Shown: positions 17,146 to 26,502 of the stretch, piece by piece
Layout of the letters: every line of letters starts with the position of its first letter
How positions within the stretch are numbered: position 1 is the stretch's first letter
NCBI GenBank assembly: GCA_015057585.1
Contig: SVEF01000006.1
Coordinates: 97,065 to 161,064, forward strand
Direction of reading: 5' to 3'
From: Lachnospiraceae bacterium
GTDB taxonomy: Bacteria; Bacillota; Clostridia; Lachnospirales; Lachnospiraceae
DNA length: 64,000 bases
Made by a program: the position numbers and the translations under genes
The notes under the pieces: generated by a model
The model's input: only the letters and a program-made list of their open reading frames with translations
The model's database searches: none
What the model was told of the DNA's origin: nothing

Positions 17146-19566
17146 ATGTTTCGTGACGATTTTGTATGGGGCGTTGCCTCAAGTGCCTATCAGGTGGAGG
17201 GAAGAAACCGTGATTTTGGTAGCGGGAAAACGATTTGGGACACCTTCACGGAGGCGGGACGCATTGCGGACGGGCATACGGCCGAGGAAGGCCCGGACCA
17301 CATGAACCACTACAAAGAGGATTATGCCCTGATGAAGGAACTGGGAGTAAAGGCATACCGATTCTCTGCCAATTGGGCAAGAATTCTGCCAAACGGTGTA
17401 GGGGAAGTGAACCGGGAAGCGGTACAGTTATACCGCGATATGATACTTGAAATGAAAAAGAACGGCATTACGCCGTATTTGACAATGTATCATTGGGAAT
17501 TTCCGCAAGTGCTTGAGGACCGCGGCGGTTGGCTGAATGAAGAAGTGATAACATGGTTTGGGGAGTATGCAAAGGTTGTTGCAGAAAACTTTTCCGACAT
17601 TTGTGAGTATTTTATTACGTTAAATGAACCGCAGTGTTTTGTCGGTCTGGGGCATCTGTCCGGCGTTCATGCACCGGGGGTTAAATTGCCGTATCAGGAT
17701 GTATTTCAGATTGCCCATAATGCGCTCCGTGCGCATGGTCTTGCAGTAAAGCAATTAAGAAACCATGCAAAAGCTCCGATAAAAGTCGGCTATGCGCCGA
17801 CTTGCGGTGTGGCTTATCCGGCAACGGATTCACCGGAAGACATTGCTGCGGCAAGAGAATATTATTTTACCCAGAACAATCCGATGGACAACTGGACCTG
17901 GAATGTGGCATGGTTTTCGGATCCGGTATTTTTAGGACATTATCCTGAGGATGGACTGAAGAAGTATGCAGAGTATCTGCCGGAGATTACCAAGGAGGAT
18001 ATGGAACTCATTTCCCAGCCTCTCGATTTCATGGGACAGAATATCTATAACGGCTATATGATACGTCGTGGTGCAGACGGCAGACCGGAATACGTGAACC
18101 GTCCGGCAGGGCTTCCAAAGACGGCAGCCCAGTGGCCGGTAACGCCGGAATGTTTATATTGGGGGTTGAAATTCCTGTATGAGCGTTACCGGTTACCGAT
18201 TTATGTGACGGAAAACGGTATGTCGTGTCATGACAATATAGCAAGAGACGGAAAGGTGCACGACGAAGATCGTATTACCTTTTTGGACCGGTATCTTTCC
18301 GCGGTCCAAAAGGCATGCGAAGAAGGTGCGGATATCCGGGGGTATTTCCTTTGGACGTTCCTTGATAATTTTGAGTGGGACAAGGGATTTACGGAAAGAT
18401 TCGGTATCGTCTATGTGGATTTCCAAAGCAAAAAGAGAATCCCGAAGGATTCTGCGTATTGGTACAAGGAAGTGATGGAGACAAACGGAAGAACATTATC
18501 CGTAAACCGGAACAGAGAGGTTTATGTTGCTCCGGAGCATGAAAAACTTCAGTATATGGGCCGTATTGATTTTGATAAGAGTGGTGGTCCGGAATTTGTA
18601 TTCCCGTGTACGTATGTAAAGATAAAGTTCAAAGGTACGGACTGCCGGGTGGCATTATCCAATACCCGTTCTTATTCGGACAATTATATGGGTTTTATTT
18701 TGGATGGCAGGCAGGAGAAGTTTCTGCTGAAACAAGAAGCCGGAAGAGAAGACTATGTTCTGGCAGCAGGACTTGCCGATGCGGAACATGAGCTGATGCT
18801 GTTTAAGAGGATGGACTCTTGTCATACGGTACAGTTCCATGGATTTTACTTAAACGAAGGAGCAGAGGTGTTGGAGCTTCCGGCACTTCCGGAAAGAAAA
18901 ATAGAAGTATACGGAGATTCCGTATCCGCCGGAGAGGTCAGTGAGGCGGTCGGATATGAAGGACAGAAGGACCCGGAACATAACGGGGAGTTTTCCAACA
19001 GCTGGTATTCCTATTCCTGGATGACGGCACGGAAACTGAATGCACAGATTCATGATATCGCACAGGGCGGCATTGCTCTGTTGGATGATATCGGCTGGTT
19101 TGCGTGGCCGGAATACAAAGGAATGCTGTCGGTCTATGACAAGATAGAATATCATCCGGACCTCGGAGTCCAGAAGCGTTGGGACTTTAAAAAGTATACG
19201 CCTGATGTTGTTATAGTGGCAATCGGACAAAACGATGCCAATCCTGAGAATTTTATGGCAGAGGAGTATGGCGGCGAAAAGGCGGTATACTGGAGGATGT
19301 CGTATAAAGAGTTTATAAAGAAACTGCGCATCCGGTATCCGGAAGCACATATTATTCTGACGACAACGATATTAAATCATGATGCTGCCTGGGATAGGGC
19401 AATCGACGAAGTATGCGAAGATCTTCGCAAAAACGATAAGTATATTTACCATTTCCTCTATTCGAAAAACGGATGCGGAACACATGGACACATCCGGATT
19501 TCCGAAGCAGAGCAGATGTCGGAGGAACTGGCAACATTTATTGAGCAGAATCACATGTTCAAATAA
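17146..19566 (+). CDS. GH1 beta-glycosidase fused to CE2-type acetyl esterase
   Basis: 806 residues, cytosolic. Residues 1-~450 are a complete GH1: 'WGVASSAYQVEG' start, acid/base Glu161 in 'TLNEPQ', nucleophile Glu356 in 'YVTENGMS', and 'WTFLDNFEWDKGF'. Residues ~470-590 are a jelly-roll and ~588-806 an SGNH domain in CE2 order: Ser592 in 'YGDSVSAGE', 'IGQNDANPE', and candidate catalytic His780/His782 in 'GTHGHIRIS'. CE2 enzymes deacetylate mannosyl/glucosyl 2-, 3- or 6-O-acetates. The fusion would couple deacetylation to removal of the terminal sugar from glucomanno-oligosaccharides. GH1 members may be beta-glucosidases, beta-mannosidases or 6-phospho forms; the transport route (ABC, not PTS) argues against the last. 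Confidence 0.88.
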   Translation: MFRDDFVWGVASSAYQVEGRNRDFGSGKTIWDTFTEAGRIADGHTAEEGPDHMNHYKEDYALMKELGVKAYRFSANWARILPNGVGEVNREAVQLYRDMILEMKKNGITPYLTMYHWEFPQVLEDRGGWLNEEVITWFGEYAKVVAENFSDICEYFITLNEPQCFVGLGHLSGVHAPGVKLPYQDVFQIAHNALRAHGLAVKQLRNHAKAPIKVGYAPTCGVAYPATDSPEDIAAAREYYFTQNNPMDNWTWNVAWFSDPVFLGHYPEDGLKKYAEYLPEITKEDMELISQPLDFMGQNIYNGYMIRRGADGRPEYVNRPAGLPKTAAQWPVTPECLYWGLKFLYERYRLPIYVTENGMSCHDNIARDGKVHDEDRITFLDRYLSAVQKACEEGADIRGYFLWTFLDNFEWDKGFTERFGIVYVDFQSKKRIPKDSAYWYKEVMETNGRTLSVNRNREVYVAPEHEKLQYMGRIDFDKSGGPEFVFPCTYVKIKFKGTDCRVALSNTRSYSDNYMGFILDGRQEKFLLKQEAGREDYVLAAGLADAEHELMLFKRMDSCHTVQFHGFYLNEGAEVLELPALPERKIEVYGDSVSAGEVSEAVGYEGQKDPEHNGEFSNSWYSYSWMTARKLNAQIHDIAQGGIALLDDIGWFAWPEYKGMLSVYDKIEYHPDLGVQKRWDFKKYTPDVVIVAIGQNDANPENFMAEEYGGEKAVYWRMSYKEFIKKLRIRYPEAHIILTTTILNHDAAWDRAIDEVCEDLRKNDKYIYHFLYSKNGCGTHGHIRISEAEQMSEELATFIEQNHMFK

Positions 19567-19577
19567 TCAGAAAATTA

Positions 19578-19622
19578 AAAGAGCAGGAGCGATTTTTTTG
19601 ACAAAATCCGCTCTTGCTCTTT
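19578..19622 (+). terminator. Long hairpin after GH1-CE2 gene (possible terminator)
   Basis: A 14-bp near-perfect stem (AAAGAGCAGGAGCG / CGCTCTTGCTCTTT, one G-T pair) closes over a T-rich/A-rich loop that can extend the pairing. The T-run lies in the loop, not after the stem, so termination efficiency is uncertain. Confidence 0.5.
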
Positions 19623-19649
19623 ACTTGTTCGGGCTTTTTGTAGTAAAAT
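19620..19649 (+). promoter_or_regulatory. Possible promoter of the signalling operon
   Basis: TTTACT (-35, 4 of 6), 18-base spacer and TAAAAT (-10, 5 of 6), 47 bases before the HD-GYP gene. It abuts the right arm of the preceding hairpin. Weak, but the only reasonable match in this gap. Confidence 0.35.
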
Positions 19650-19695
19650 AAAAACAGGACTATGTCTTCAGTTTGTAATAAGGTGGGGTAAGAGT

Positions 19696-20778
19696 ATGGA
19701 ACAGATTATTTTGGTAGTAGATGATGATCGTACAAACCTGATGTTTGCACAGAAAATTTTGGGCGGAGAGTACAAAGTGGCAGCAGCGAATTCGGGTGCT
19801 GCAGCGTTCCGTTATCTGGAAAATCACCGGCCGGATTTGATTCTTCTGGACCTTAATATGCCGGAAATGGATGGAATAGAAGCGATTGAACGGCTGAAGC
19901 AAACAGAACAGTATCGGGCAATCCCGGTTATTTTCCTGACAGCCGACCGTTCGGCAGAAACGGAAACCAGATGCTTCCAGGCAGGAGCGGTGGATTTTGT
20001 GGGAAAGCCGTTTGCGCCGGAGGTGTTACTTAGCCGCGTACATAAGACCCTGGAACTTGAGGGTTACCGGAACCGCTTGGAAAATATGGTAGAGGAACAG
20101 GCGGAAATTATTACAAGCAGAACAAGACAGATCGAAGAAATACAGGAAGCCGTGATTGTCGGCATGGCGAATCTGATTGAAAGCCGCGACGGCTCGACCG
20201 GAAAACATGTAAAGAATACGCAGACGTATGTCCACATGCTGGCACAGGAATTAAAAAACAGAGGTATGTATGCAGATGTCATTGACGATACGTTTGTAGA
20301 GATGATCCGGAAGGCGGCTCCGCTTCATGATGTGGGAAAGATAAAAGTGGCGGACAGTATTTTGCAAAAGCCGGGGAAACTGACACCGGATGAAAGAATT
20401 GAAATGCAGAAGCATACGATTTACAGCCGTGAAATTATCCGCAGTATTATTGGGGATGTCGAAGACCCGCGGTATGTGAAGATGATTGAAGACATCGCAA
20501 TGTATCATCATGAGTACTGGAACGGGGAAGGATATCCGACAGGAATGCAGGGCGAAGAAATCCCGGTTGCTGCCCGTATTATGGCGTTAGCAGACGTATT
20601 TGATGCGCTGGCAGAAGAACGTTGTTATAAGCCGGCAATCCGGCCGATTGAACGCGTGTTGGGAATCATTGAAGAAGGTAAGGGAACACAATTTGATCCG
20701 CAAATGGCAGAAGTGTTTCTGTCAATGAGAAAGGAATTAGAGCAATATCTGGTAAGGAGGGAGAACAGTGGAAGCTAA
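19696..20778 (+). CDS. Receiver/HD-GYP response regulator (c-di-GMP phosphodiesterase)
   Basis: 360 residues. Receiver domain 1-~120 with the DDD pocket ('VVDDDRTN') and phospho-Asp52 in 'LILLDLNMPEMDG'. A coiled linker (~130-155) joins it to an HD-GYP domain (~160-350) with His211-Asp212 in 'HDVGKI', 'HHEYWNGEGYP' (the GYP motif) and 'ALADVFDAL'. Known activity of the family: hydrolysis of cyclic di-GMP to pGpG or GMP with a di- or tri-metal centre. It overlaps the following kinase gene by 11 bp and is its probable output. Confidence 0.92.
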   Translation: MEQIILVVDDDRTNLMFAQKILGGEYKVAAANSGAAAFRYLENHRPDLILLDLNMPEMDGIEAIERLKQTEQYRAIPVIFLTADRSAETETRCFQAGAVDFVGKPFAPEVLLSRVHKTLELEGYRNRLENMVEEQAEIITSRTRQIEEIQEAVIVGMANLIESRDGSTGKHVKNTQTYVHMLAQELKNRGMYADVIDDTFVEMIRKAAPLHDVGKIKVADSILQKPGKLTPDERIEMQKHTIYSREIIRSIIGDVEDPRYVKMIEDIAMYHHEYWNGEGYPTGMQGEEIPVAARIMALADVFDALAEERCYKPAIRPIERVLGIIEEGKGTQFDPQMAEVFLSMRKELEQYLVRRENSGS

Positions 20779-23563
20779 GAGGAACAAACAGATTGCATCG
20801 GTAGAACGGAATATACTGGTTTTCTTTACCGTGTTTGCGTCTTTCGTTTTTATTATGTCTCCGATTGCCGTTCCCGGAGGAGTGGATTTATGGGTGTACT
20901 TTGTTGTGGCTATTTCTGCTATTTTGCCATGGGTTGCGCATGTGAAGAAAATCCGTGACTACCGGTACCGCGCGTTACTGACCTCCGGAATGATGCTGGT
21001 GTGCCTTGCCATTCACGGTATGTATGTGTCCAGTTTCGCGATTGTTGCGCCAACCATTGCGGCATTGACTATTTTACTGGCAATCTATGGGATAAGAGAA
21101 GTGGTTTACCAGGAAATGGCAGTTGCGGTTTACATTCTGCTGTATCATATCTTCTATTTAAAGACGGTGGATTTTAGTTCTCCGAGTACCATGCCAAGAC
21201 AGATAATGCCGGTGATAGCGGTGATAGCTGTGATTGCAGTGACACACTATCTGGTCTGCCTGAGGCAAAACATGGAATCCGAACTGTGGGAGAAAATTGA
21301 AGACCTGGAAAAAGCAGAGCAGAGCAAAAATGATTTCATGGCAAATGTGTCGCATGAAATCCGTACACCGCTGAATGCCATCAGCGGCATGAGCGAAATG
21401 CTGTTACAGGAGAATTTAAGCCTGCAGGCAAGGGAAACCGTATCAGATATTCAGGGCGCCGGAAGGCGTCTGCAGGCATTGGTCAGTGACGTATTGGATT
21501 TCTCGGAACTGGAAGCCGGAAAGATGTCTTTGGTGGAAGAAGTTTATAATGTTACTTCGACAATTAATGACGTTATAAATATGAGCAACGCACAAAAAGG
21601 AGAAAAAACGGTTGAGCTGATTGTGGACTGTGATGCGAATATACCGTCCGGATTGGTGGGAGACGAGCAGAAACTCCGTAGAATTATTATGAACCTGATG
21701 AACAATGCAATTAAGTACACCAGCCATGGATGCATTGTTCTTACCGTGGGATACCGGAAAGAAGAGTACGGCATTAACCTGATTATTCGCGTAGCAGATA
21801 CGGGCATTGGTATTTCGGAAGAAAATCTGGAGAAGATTTTTACCAGCTTCAACCAGGTAGATACCAAGAAGAACCGTACGGAAGGCGGAATCGGACTGGG
21901 ACTTGCTATTTGCAGTGCGCTGGTAAAGAAGATGGAAGGATTTATCGGCATCCGAAGCGTCCAAGGAGAAGGTACGGAAGTACAGGTAGTAATTCCGCAG
22001 AAAGTTTATGATGAATCCCCTATTGTTTCCTTAAACCGTGCATCGGATGCGTATGTGGCACTTTATCTTAAAATGGAGAAGTTTGAGTATGTGGCAGTGC
22101 GCGAGGCATACCGTAAGAGTATTACCCGTATGGCGGGACAATTGGAGTCTCCGATCAGCCATTGTGTAAACTTACAGAATTTAAAGAATCAGCTGGAAAA
22201 GAAAAACTTTACCCATGTGTTTATCGGATGGGAAGAGTTCTGTGAAGATAAGAAATATTTTGAAGAATTGTCGACAGAAATCCAGGTTGTGCTGATTTTG
22301 GAGCGCGACATGGCGGCCTACGTCGGCGGCAGAATCCAGTGCATTTATAAACCGTTCTATGTGCTTTCCATGGCGGCAGTAATTAACGGGGAACGGGTAT
22401 TGCAGAGCGGAGATTTGGCGTTTGCGCACGGCAACCGGTTCATTGCACCGGAGGCAAAGGTTCTGGTGGTAGATGACAATCTCATGAACTTGAAGGTAGT
22501 AGAAGGTCTTCTCAGACCATATCAGATTAAGGTATTCACGGCAACCGGCGGTAGGGAAGCTTTGAAAAAGCTGGAATCCATGCAGTACGATTTTGTATTT
22601 ATGGATCACATGATGCCGGAAATGGATGGTGTTGAGACGTTACACAAAATACGACAGAAGCCGGGCCGTTATTTTGCGGAACTTCCGGTGATTGCGTTGA
22701 CGGCAAATGCCATCGGCGGTGTCCGGGAGATGTTCCTGGAAGAGGGATTCCAGGACTTTATGGCGAAACCGATTGAACTCTCTGTTCTGGAGCGCACATT
22801 ACGCAGATATTTGCCGGAAGGTAAGATTCTTAAGGTAGAAGATGCAGATTTGCATCTCTATGAGCCGCAGGAAGAACTGGAGAAGGAAAAGGCACTTGCC
22901 CTGAGAGACAAAATGAAAAAAGAACCGCTTCCGGGTGCTCCGGAAATGGCGGATGAGGAATTTAATCCTGAAAAAGGAATTGCGCGTTGCGGCGGGAATG
23001 AAGAGGATTATATTGAAATTGCACGCGCATTTTATGCGGCGGCAGAAGAGAACATGGAACAAATCGGTAGGTTTTATCAGGAACGTGACTGGAAAAACTA
23101 TACCATTTTGGTGCATGCGTTGAAGAGTTCAGCGCTCTACATCGGAGCGGCACAACTTTCGGAAGCAGCAAAAGCGCTGGAACTTTCCGGTAAGGAAAGC
23201 CGTACAGACTACATTGACGGGCACCATGAGGAGATGTTTTCTATGTACCGGCGATTGTTAGAGAGGATGCTGGCGTGTGAACTGTTGGGTCTGGAAGAGA
23301 AAAAGACGGAAGAAAAATCGCCGGTGTTGACGAATATTGAAATCGACAGGGAAGAACTGTTCCGCATTTTGGATGAGTTGAAGAGCAGGATTGGTGACTT
23401 TGAAACAGAAGGTGTGGAAGCATGTCTTGCAGAACTGGAGCCGTATCGGTTCCGTGGCAAACCGTTGTCTATTTTGGCAGACCGGCTTCGCGGAAAGGTA
23501 CAAAACTTTGATTTTATGGGTGCGGAAGAACTTTTAGAAGCGGCATTCAATGAGTTTAAATAA
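20768..23563 (+). CDS. Hybrid sensor histidine kinase with receiver and Hpt domains
   Basis: 931 residues from a GTG start; AAGGAGGG precedes it inside the end of the HD-GYP gene. Residues ~15-165 hold about five to six membrane segments with no large ectodomain. HisKA has His196 in 'VSHEIRTPLNAI', the HATPase has 'NNAIKYTS', 'DTGIGI' and 'GLGLAIC'. A degenerate middle stretch (~425-560) resembles an inactive receiver. The true receiver has Asp613 in 'FMDHMMPEMDG', and the Hpt domain has His783 in 'LVHALKSSALYIGA'. The complete phosphorelay set allows His-Asp-His transfer to the HD-GYP receiver. The tail (~840-931) is helical, of unknown role. Confidence 0.9.
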   Translation: MEAKRNKQIASVERNILVFFTVFASFVFIMSPIAVPGGVDLWVYFVVAISAILPWVAHVKKIRDYRYRALLTSGMMLVCLAIHGMYVSSFAIVAPTIAALTILLAIYGIREVVYQEMAVAVYILLYHIFYLKTVDFSSPSTMPRQIMPVIAVIAVIAVTHYLVCLRQNMESELWEKIEDLEKAEQSKNDFMANVSHEIRTPLNAISGMSEMLLQENLSLQARETVSDIQGAGRRLQALVSDVLDFSELEAGKMSLVEEVYNVTSTINDVINMSNAQKGEKTVELIVDCDANIPSGLVGDEQKLRRIIMNLMNNAIKYTSHGCIVLTVGYRKEEYGINLIIRVADTGIGISEENLEKIFTSFNQVDTKKNRTEGGIGLGLAICSALVKKMEGFIGIRSVQGEGTEVQVVIPQKVYDESPIVSLNRASDAYVALYLKMEKFEYVAVREAYRKSITRMAGQLESPISHCVNLQNLKNQLEKKNFTHVFIGWEEFCEDKKYFEELSTEIQVVLILERDMAAYVGGRIQCIYKPFYVLSMAAVINGERVLQSGDLAFAHGNRFIAPEAKVLVVDDNLMNLKVVEGLLRPYQIKVFTATGGREALKKLESMQYDFVFMDHMMPEMDGVETLHKIRQKPGRYFAELPVIALTANAIGGVREMFLEEGFQDFMAKPIELSVLERTLRRYLPEGKILKVEDADLHLYEPQEELEKEKALALRDKMKKEPLPGAPEMADEEFNPEKGIARCGGNEEDYIEIARAFYAAAEENMEQIGRFYQERDWKNYTILVHALKSSALYIGAAQLSEAAKALELSGKESRTDYIDGHHEEMFSMYRRLLERMLACELLGLEEKKTEEKSPVLTNIEIDREELFRILDELKSRIGDFETEGVEACLAELEPYRFRGKPLSILADRLRGKVQNFDFMGAEELLEAAFNEFK

Positions 23564-23584
23564 TCGGGCAGAAGGAGGAAAGTT

Positions 23585-26245
23585 ATGCGAAATTGGTTTG
23601 AAAAAATGTTTGGCGGCCATATCGGATTAAGAGAACGACTTTTGCGCATTATTCTGTACGGAGGATTGGTGGCCTGTGTTGCCGGTATTTTAATTACGTT
23701 GTTTCTTGATCTGCATCCGCTGCTGCTGATTGTTCTTTCGTCCTGCGCAGTGATTGTATCCGTGCTTCTTTGGCAGAATTATAAATATCAGAAGATTGAA
23801 CTGGTTGTCTGGGTGGTAGACGTCCTGGTTAACTTTATTTTATTCCCGGTAGCGTTTTTTACGAGTGGCGGTATTGAAGGAGGAGGCACTCTCTGGTATG
23901 TGCTCGGGATTATTTTCGTGTTCCTCTTATTCCAGGGGACACAATTTGTGGTGTTTTTGATTTGTACCCTGGTATGTTTTTCGGCGACTTATTTGGCATC
24001 GTATTTTTACCCGGAACTTTTAGTCCCGTTTGCGGACAGGGCGGATATGTATGTTGATTCCATATTTTCGCTTATTGCAGTGAGTGTTTTAATCGGTGCA
24101 CTGATTAAATTCCAGTCAAGGGTGTTTGAAAAAGAACGGCAGAAGGTAATCGAGCAGCAGGAAGAATTAAAGCAGATGGCGGATTCCAAGAGTGTATTTT
24201 TTGCCAATATGAGCCATGAAATCAGGACGCCGATCAATACCATCATCGGTTTAAATGAGATGATATTGAGAGAGGATGTGTCGGACGAAGTTGCGGAAAA
24301 TGCACTGAACATCCAGCAGGCGAGTAAAATGCTTCTGGCGCTCATTAATGATATTCTGGATATGTCCAAGATTGATTCCGGAAAGATGGAGATTGTCCCG
24401 ACACAGTATGAGACCGGAGCAATGTTCAGCGATTTGGTAAACATTATCTGGATTCGTGCTCATGAGAAGAACCTGGAATTGAAGGTAAACATTGATCCGG
24501 AACTCCCGTCGATGCTCTATGGCGATGAAATTCGCATTAAGCAGATTCTTTTAAATCTGCTTTCCAACGCGGTAAAATATACACAGGAGGGTTCAGTTAC
24601 TCTTGAAGCAAAGTGTGAGCGGGTGGATGCAGATACGATACAGATGAGAGTTTCCATTGAGGATACGGGTATTGGTATCCGTAAGGAAGAGGTAAAGGAA
24701 CTGTTCCATGCGTATCGTCGTGTTGATAAGGAAAAAACCAGAGTAATTGAAGGAACCGGTCTTGGTCTTAAAATTGCGCAGCAACTTCTGGCTTTGATGG
24801 GCGGCACCATTACCGTAGACAGTACCTACATGAAGGGTTCGGTATTTACCATAACCCTGCAGCAGAAGATTGTGAATGCCAAACCGGTTGGGAAACTGGA
24901 TTTTATGGTAAAGAAAAACCATTTGTCCAGAGAGCGTTATCATCAGCGTTTTGAGGCAGCAGAAGCAAAGGTACTGGTTGTGGATGACAATGAGATGAAT
25001 CTGATGGTTGCTTCCAAACTGCTTCGCGGAACCAGAGTTCAGGTGGATGTGGCAAAGAGCGGCGCAGAAGCACTGGTCATGACCAGAAACAAAAGCTATC
25101 ATGCTATCTTTATGGATCATGTCATGCCGGAAATGGATGGCGAGCAGACCTTAAAGCGTATCCGCAAACAGAGCAACGGTCTTTGCAATGATGTGCCGGT
25201 TGTGGCGCTCACGGCAAATGCCATGAGTGGAGCGGAAGAAACATACCGGCGAATGGGATTTGAGGGATATCTTGCAAAGCCAATCAACGCAGCATTGCTT
25301 GAGGCGACACTCTTAAAATATATTCCGCCGGAACTTGTGACATTCCGGATGGAAGAATCGGAAGAAGAGAAGACCGTGCATTATCAGGAGGCACGGAAAA
25401 AGAAGAGTGTTTTGATTACCACAGAAGTGGTGGCTGATTTGGCGCCGGAGTGGAAGGAGCACTTTGATATCCGGACACAGACTTGCTATATCAATACTTC
25501 CCACGGTCGGTTCTGCGACGTGGAAGAGATTGCTTCGGAAGCTGTGCTTGAATATTTGGAGCGGGGAAACAAGGCGCATTCACAGCCGGCTTCGGTAGAA
25601 GAGTTTGAGAAGTTCTTTGCAGATGCACTTATGGAGGCGGAACAGGTCATCCATATTTCGGTATCTTCGGGAATTGCCATGGCCTACGAGAACGCGGTAG
25701 AAGCAGCAAAGTGTTTTGACAGTGTACATGTTGTGGATTCTACACAGGTATCCGGCGGCATGGGCATGCTTGCATTGTATGCAGCGCAGATTGCGTCAGA
25801 AGGGAAAACGGTTCCGGAGATTCTTGCAAAACTGGAACAGCTAAAACCGCATATTAGTACGAGTTTTGTGACCGGATCGGTAGATGCGATGTATCGGAAC
25901 GGACGAATCGGGGAACGGGTGAAGAAACTATGTGAAATCCTGTATTTATCACCGGTAATTTCTGTTGTCCGCGGACGGTTAAAATGTACAGGTATTTTGG
26001 CGGGGAATGAAGACAATACGGTAAAAAAATATATTCGAAACCAGTTACGTAATAAGAAAAGAATCGATCCGCGGATTTTGATTATTGCACATGCCGGATG
26101 TTCGAAAAAACGCCAGGCAATGATTATAAAAGAAGTAGAACGCCACATGAAGTTTGAATATGTTATATTCCAAAAGGTATCGGCAACGATTGCCAGCAAT
26201 TGTGGTCTGAATACCTTTGGACTTCTGTACCGTAGGAAAAACTGA
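23585..26245 (+). CDS. Hybrid histidine kinase fused to a C-terminal DegV domain
   Basis: 886 residues. About five membrane segments (~15-165). HisKA has His211 in 'MSHEIRTPINTI', HATPase has 'SNAVKYTQ', 'DTGIGI' and 'GLGLKIA', and the receiver has Asp511 in 'IFMDHVMPEMDG'. From ~606 to the end is a full DegV-like fold: 'SVLITTEVVADL', 'IHISVSSGIAMAYENA', 'VHVVDSTQVSGGMGMLAL', 'GKTVPEILAKL', 'GSVDAMYRNGRIG' and 'LSPVISVVRGRLK'. DegV/FakB proteins bind a fatty acid between two lobes. No Hpt domain is present, so it may borrow the Hpt of the previous gene. The fusion suggests lipid sensing inside the phosphorelay (inference). Confidence 0.85.
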   Translation: MRNWFEKMFGGHIGLRERLLRIILYGGLVACVAGILITLFLDLHPLLLIVLSSCAVIVSVLLWQNYKYQKIELVVWVVDVLVNFILFPVAFFTSGGIEGGGTLWYVLGIIFVFLLFQGTQFVVFLICTLVCFSATYLASYFYPELLVPFADRADMYVDSIFSLIAVSVLIGALIKFQSRVFEKERQKVIEQQEELKQMADSKSVFFANMSHEIRTPINTIIGLNEMILREDVSDEVAENALNIQQASKMLLALINDILDMSKIDSGKMEIVPTQYETGAMFSDLVNIIWIRAHEKNLELKVNIDPELPSMLYGDEIRIKQILLNLLSNAVKYTQEGSVTLEAKCERVDADTIQMRVSIEDTGIGIRKEEVKELFHAYRRVDKEKTRVIEGTGLGLKIAQQLLALMGGTITVDSTYMKGSVFTITLQQKIVNAKPVGKLDFMVKKNHLSRERYHQRFEAAEAKVLVVDDNEMNLMVASKLLRGTRVQVDVAKSGAEALVMTRNKSYHAIFMDHVMPEMDGEQTLKRIRKQSNGLCNDVPVVALTANAMSGAEETYRRMGFEGYLAKPINAALLEATLLKYIPPELVTFRMEESEEEKTVHYQEARKKKSVLITTEVVADLAPEWKEHFDIRTQTCYINTSHGRFCDVEEIASEAVLEYLERGNKAHSQPASVEEFEKFFADALMEAEQVIHISVSSGIAMAYENAVEAAKCFDSVHVVDSTQVSGGMGMLALYAAQIASEGKTVPEILAKLEQLKPHISTSFVTGSVDAMYRNGRIGERVKKLCEILYLSPVISVVRGRLKCTGILAGNEDNTVKKYIRNQLRNKKRIDPRILIIAHAGCSKKRQAMIIKEVERHMKFEYVIFQKVSATIASNCGLNTFGLLYRRKN

Positions 26246-26258
26246 TTGTATAAAGAAG

Positions 26259-26315
26259 AAAACTATTCCATGCGAAGGGCCGGGAGTTCTTGCATCGGGA
26301 TAGTTTTTTCTTTTT
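26259..26315 (+). terminator. Terminator after the signalling operon
   Basis: Left arm AAAACTATTCC(ATGC), right arm (GCAT)C-GGGATAGTTTT, with one bulged C and a G-T pair, then TTTTTTCTTTTT. The rest of the 257-base gap before pyk (26316-26502) holds no gene and no convincing promoter; a short TTGTTTG/CAAACAA hairpin lies just before the pyk ribosome site. Confidence 0.85.
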
Positions 26316-26502
26316 ATGTAATAATAATTATGATAAGAAAGTCTTGATTGTGGAAATGAACAAGTTGTGGTAATATGTATAAGGGTTTTTTTGTGGTAAC
26401 GCAGGAAATTCCAAAAAGATCATCATAATAACAGGGAAAGGAGGAGAATCTTTTGTCTGTGCAGGTGATTGTTTGCCTCACAAACAAAGGAGATGAAATA
26501 AA

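Noticed and set aside
26316..26502. Riboswitch or promoter ahead of pyk
   Set aside because: TAATAT and TATAAG boxes exist but no -35 at a sensible distance, and only a short 7-bp hairpin; nothing matches a known riboswitch.
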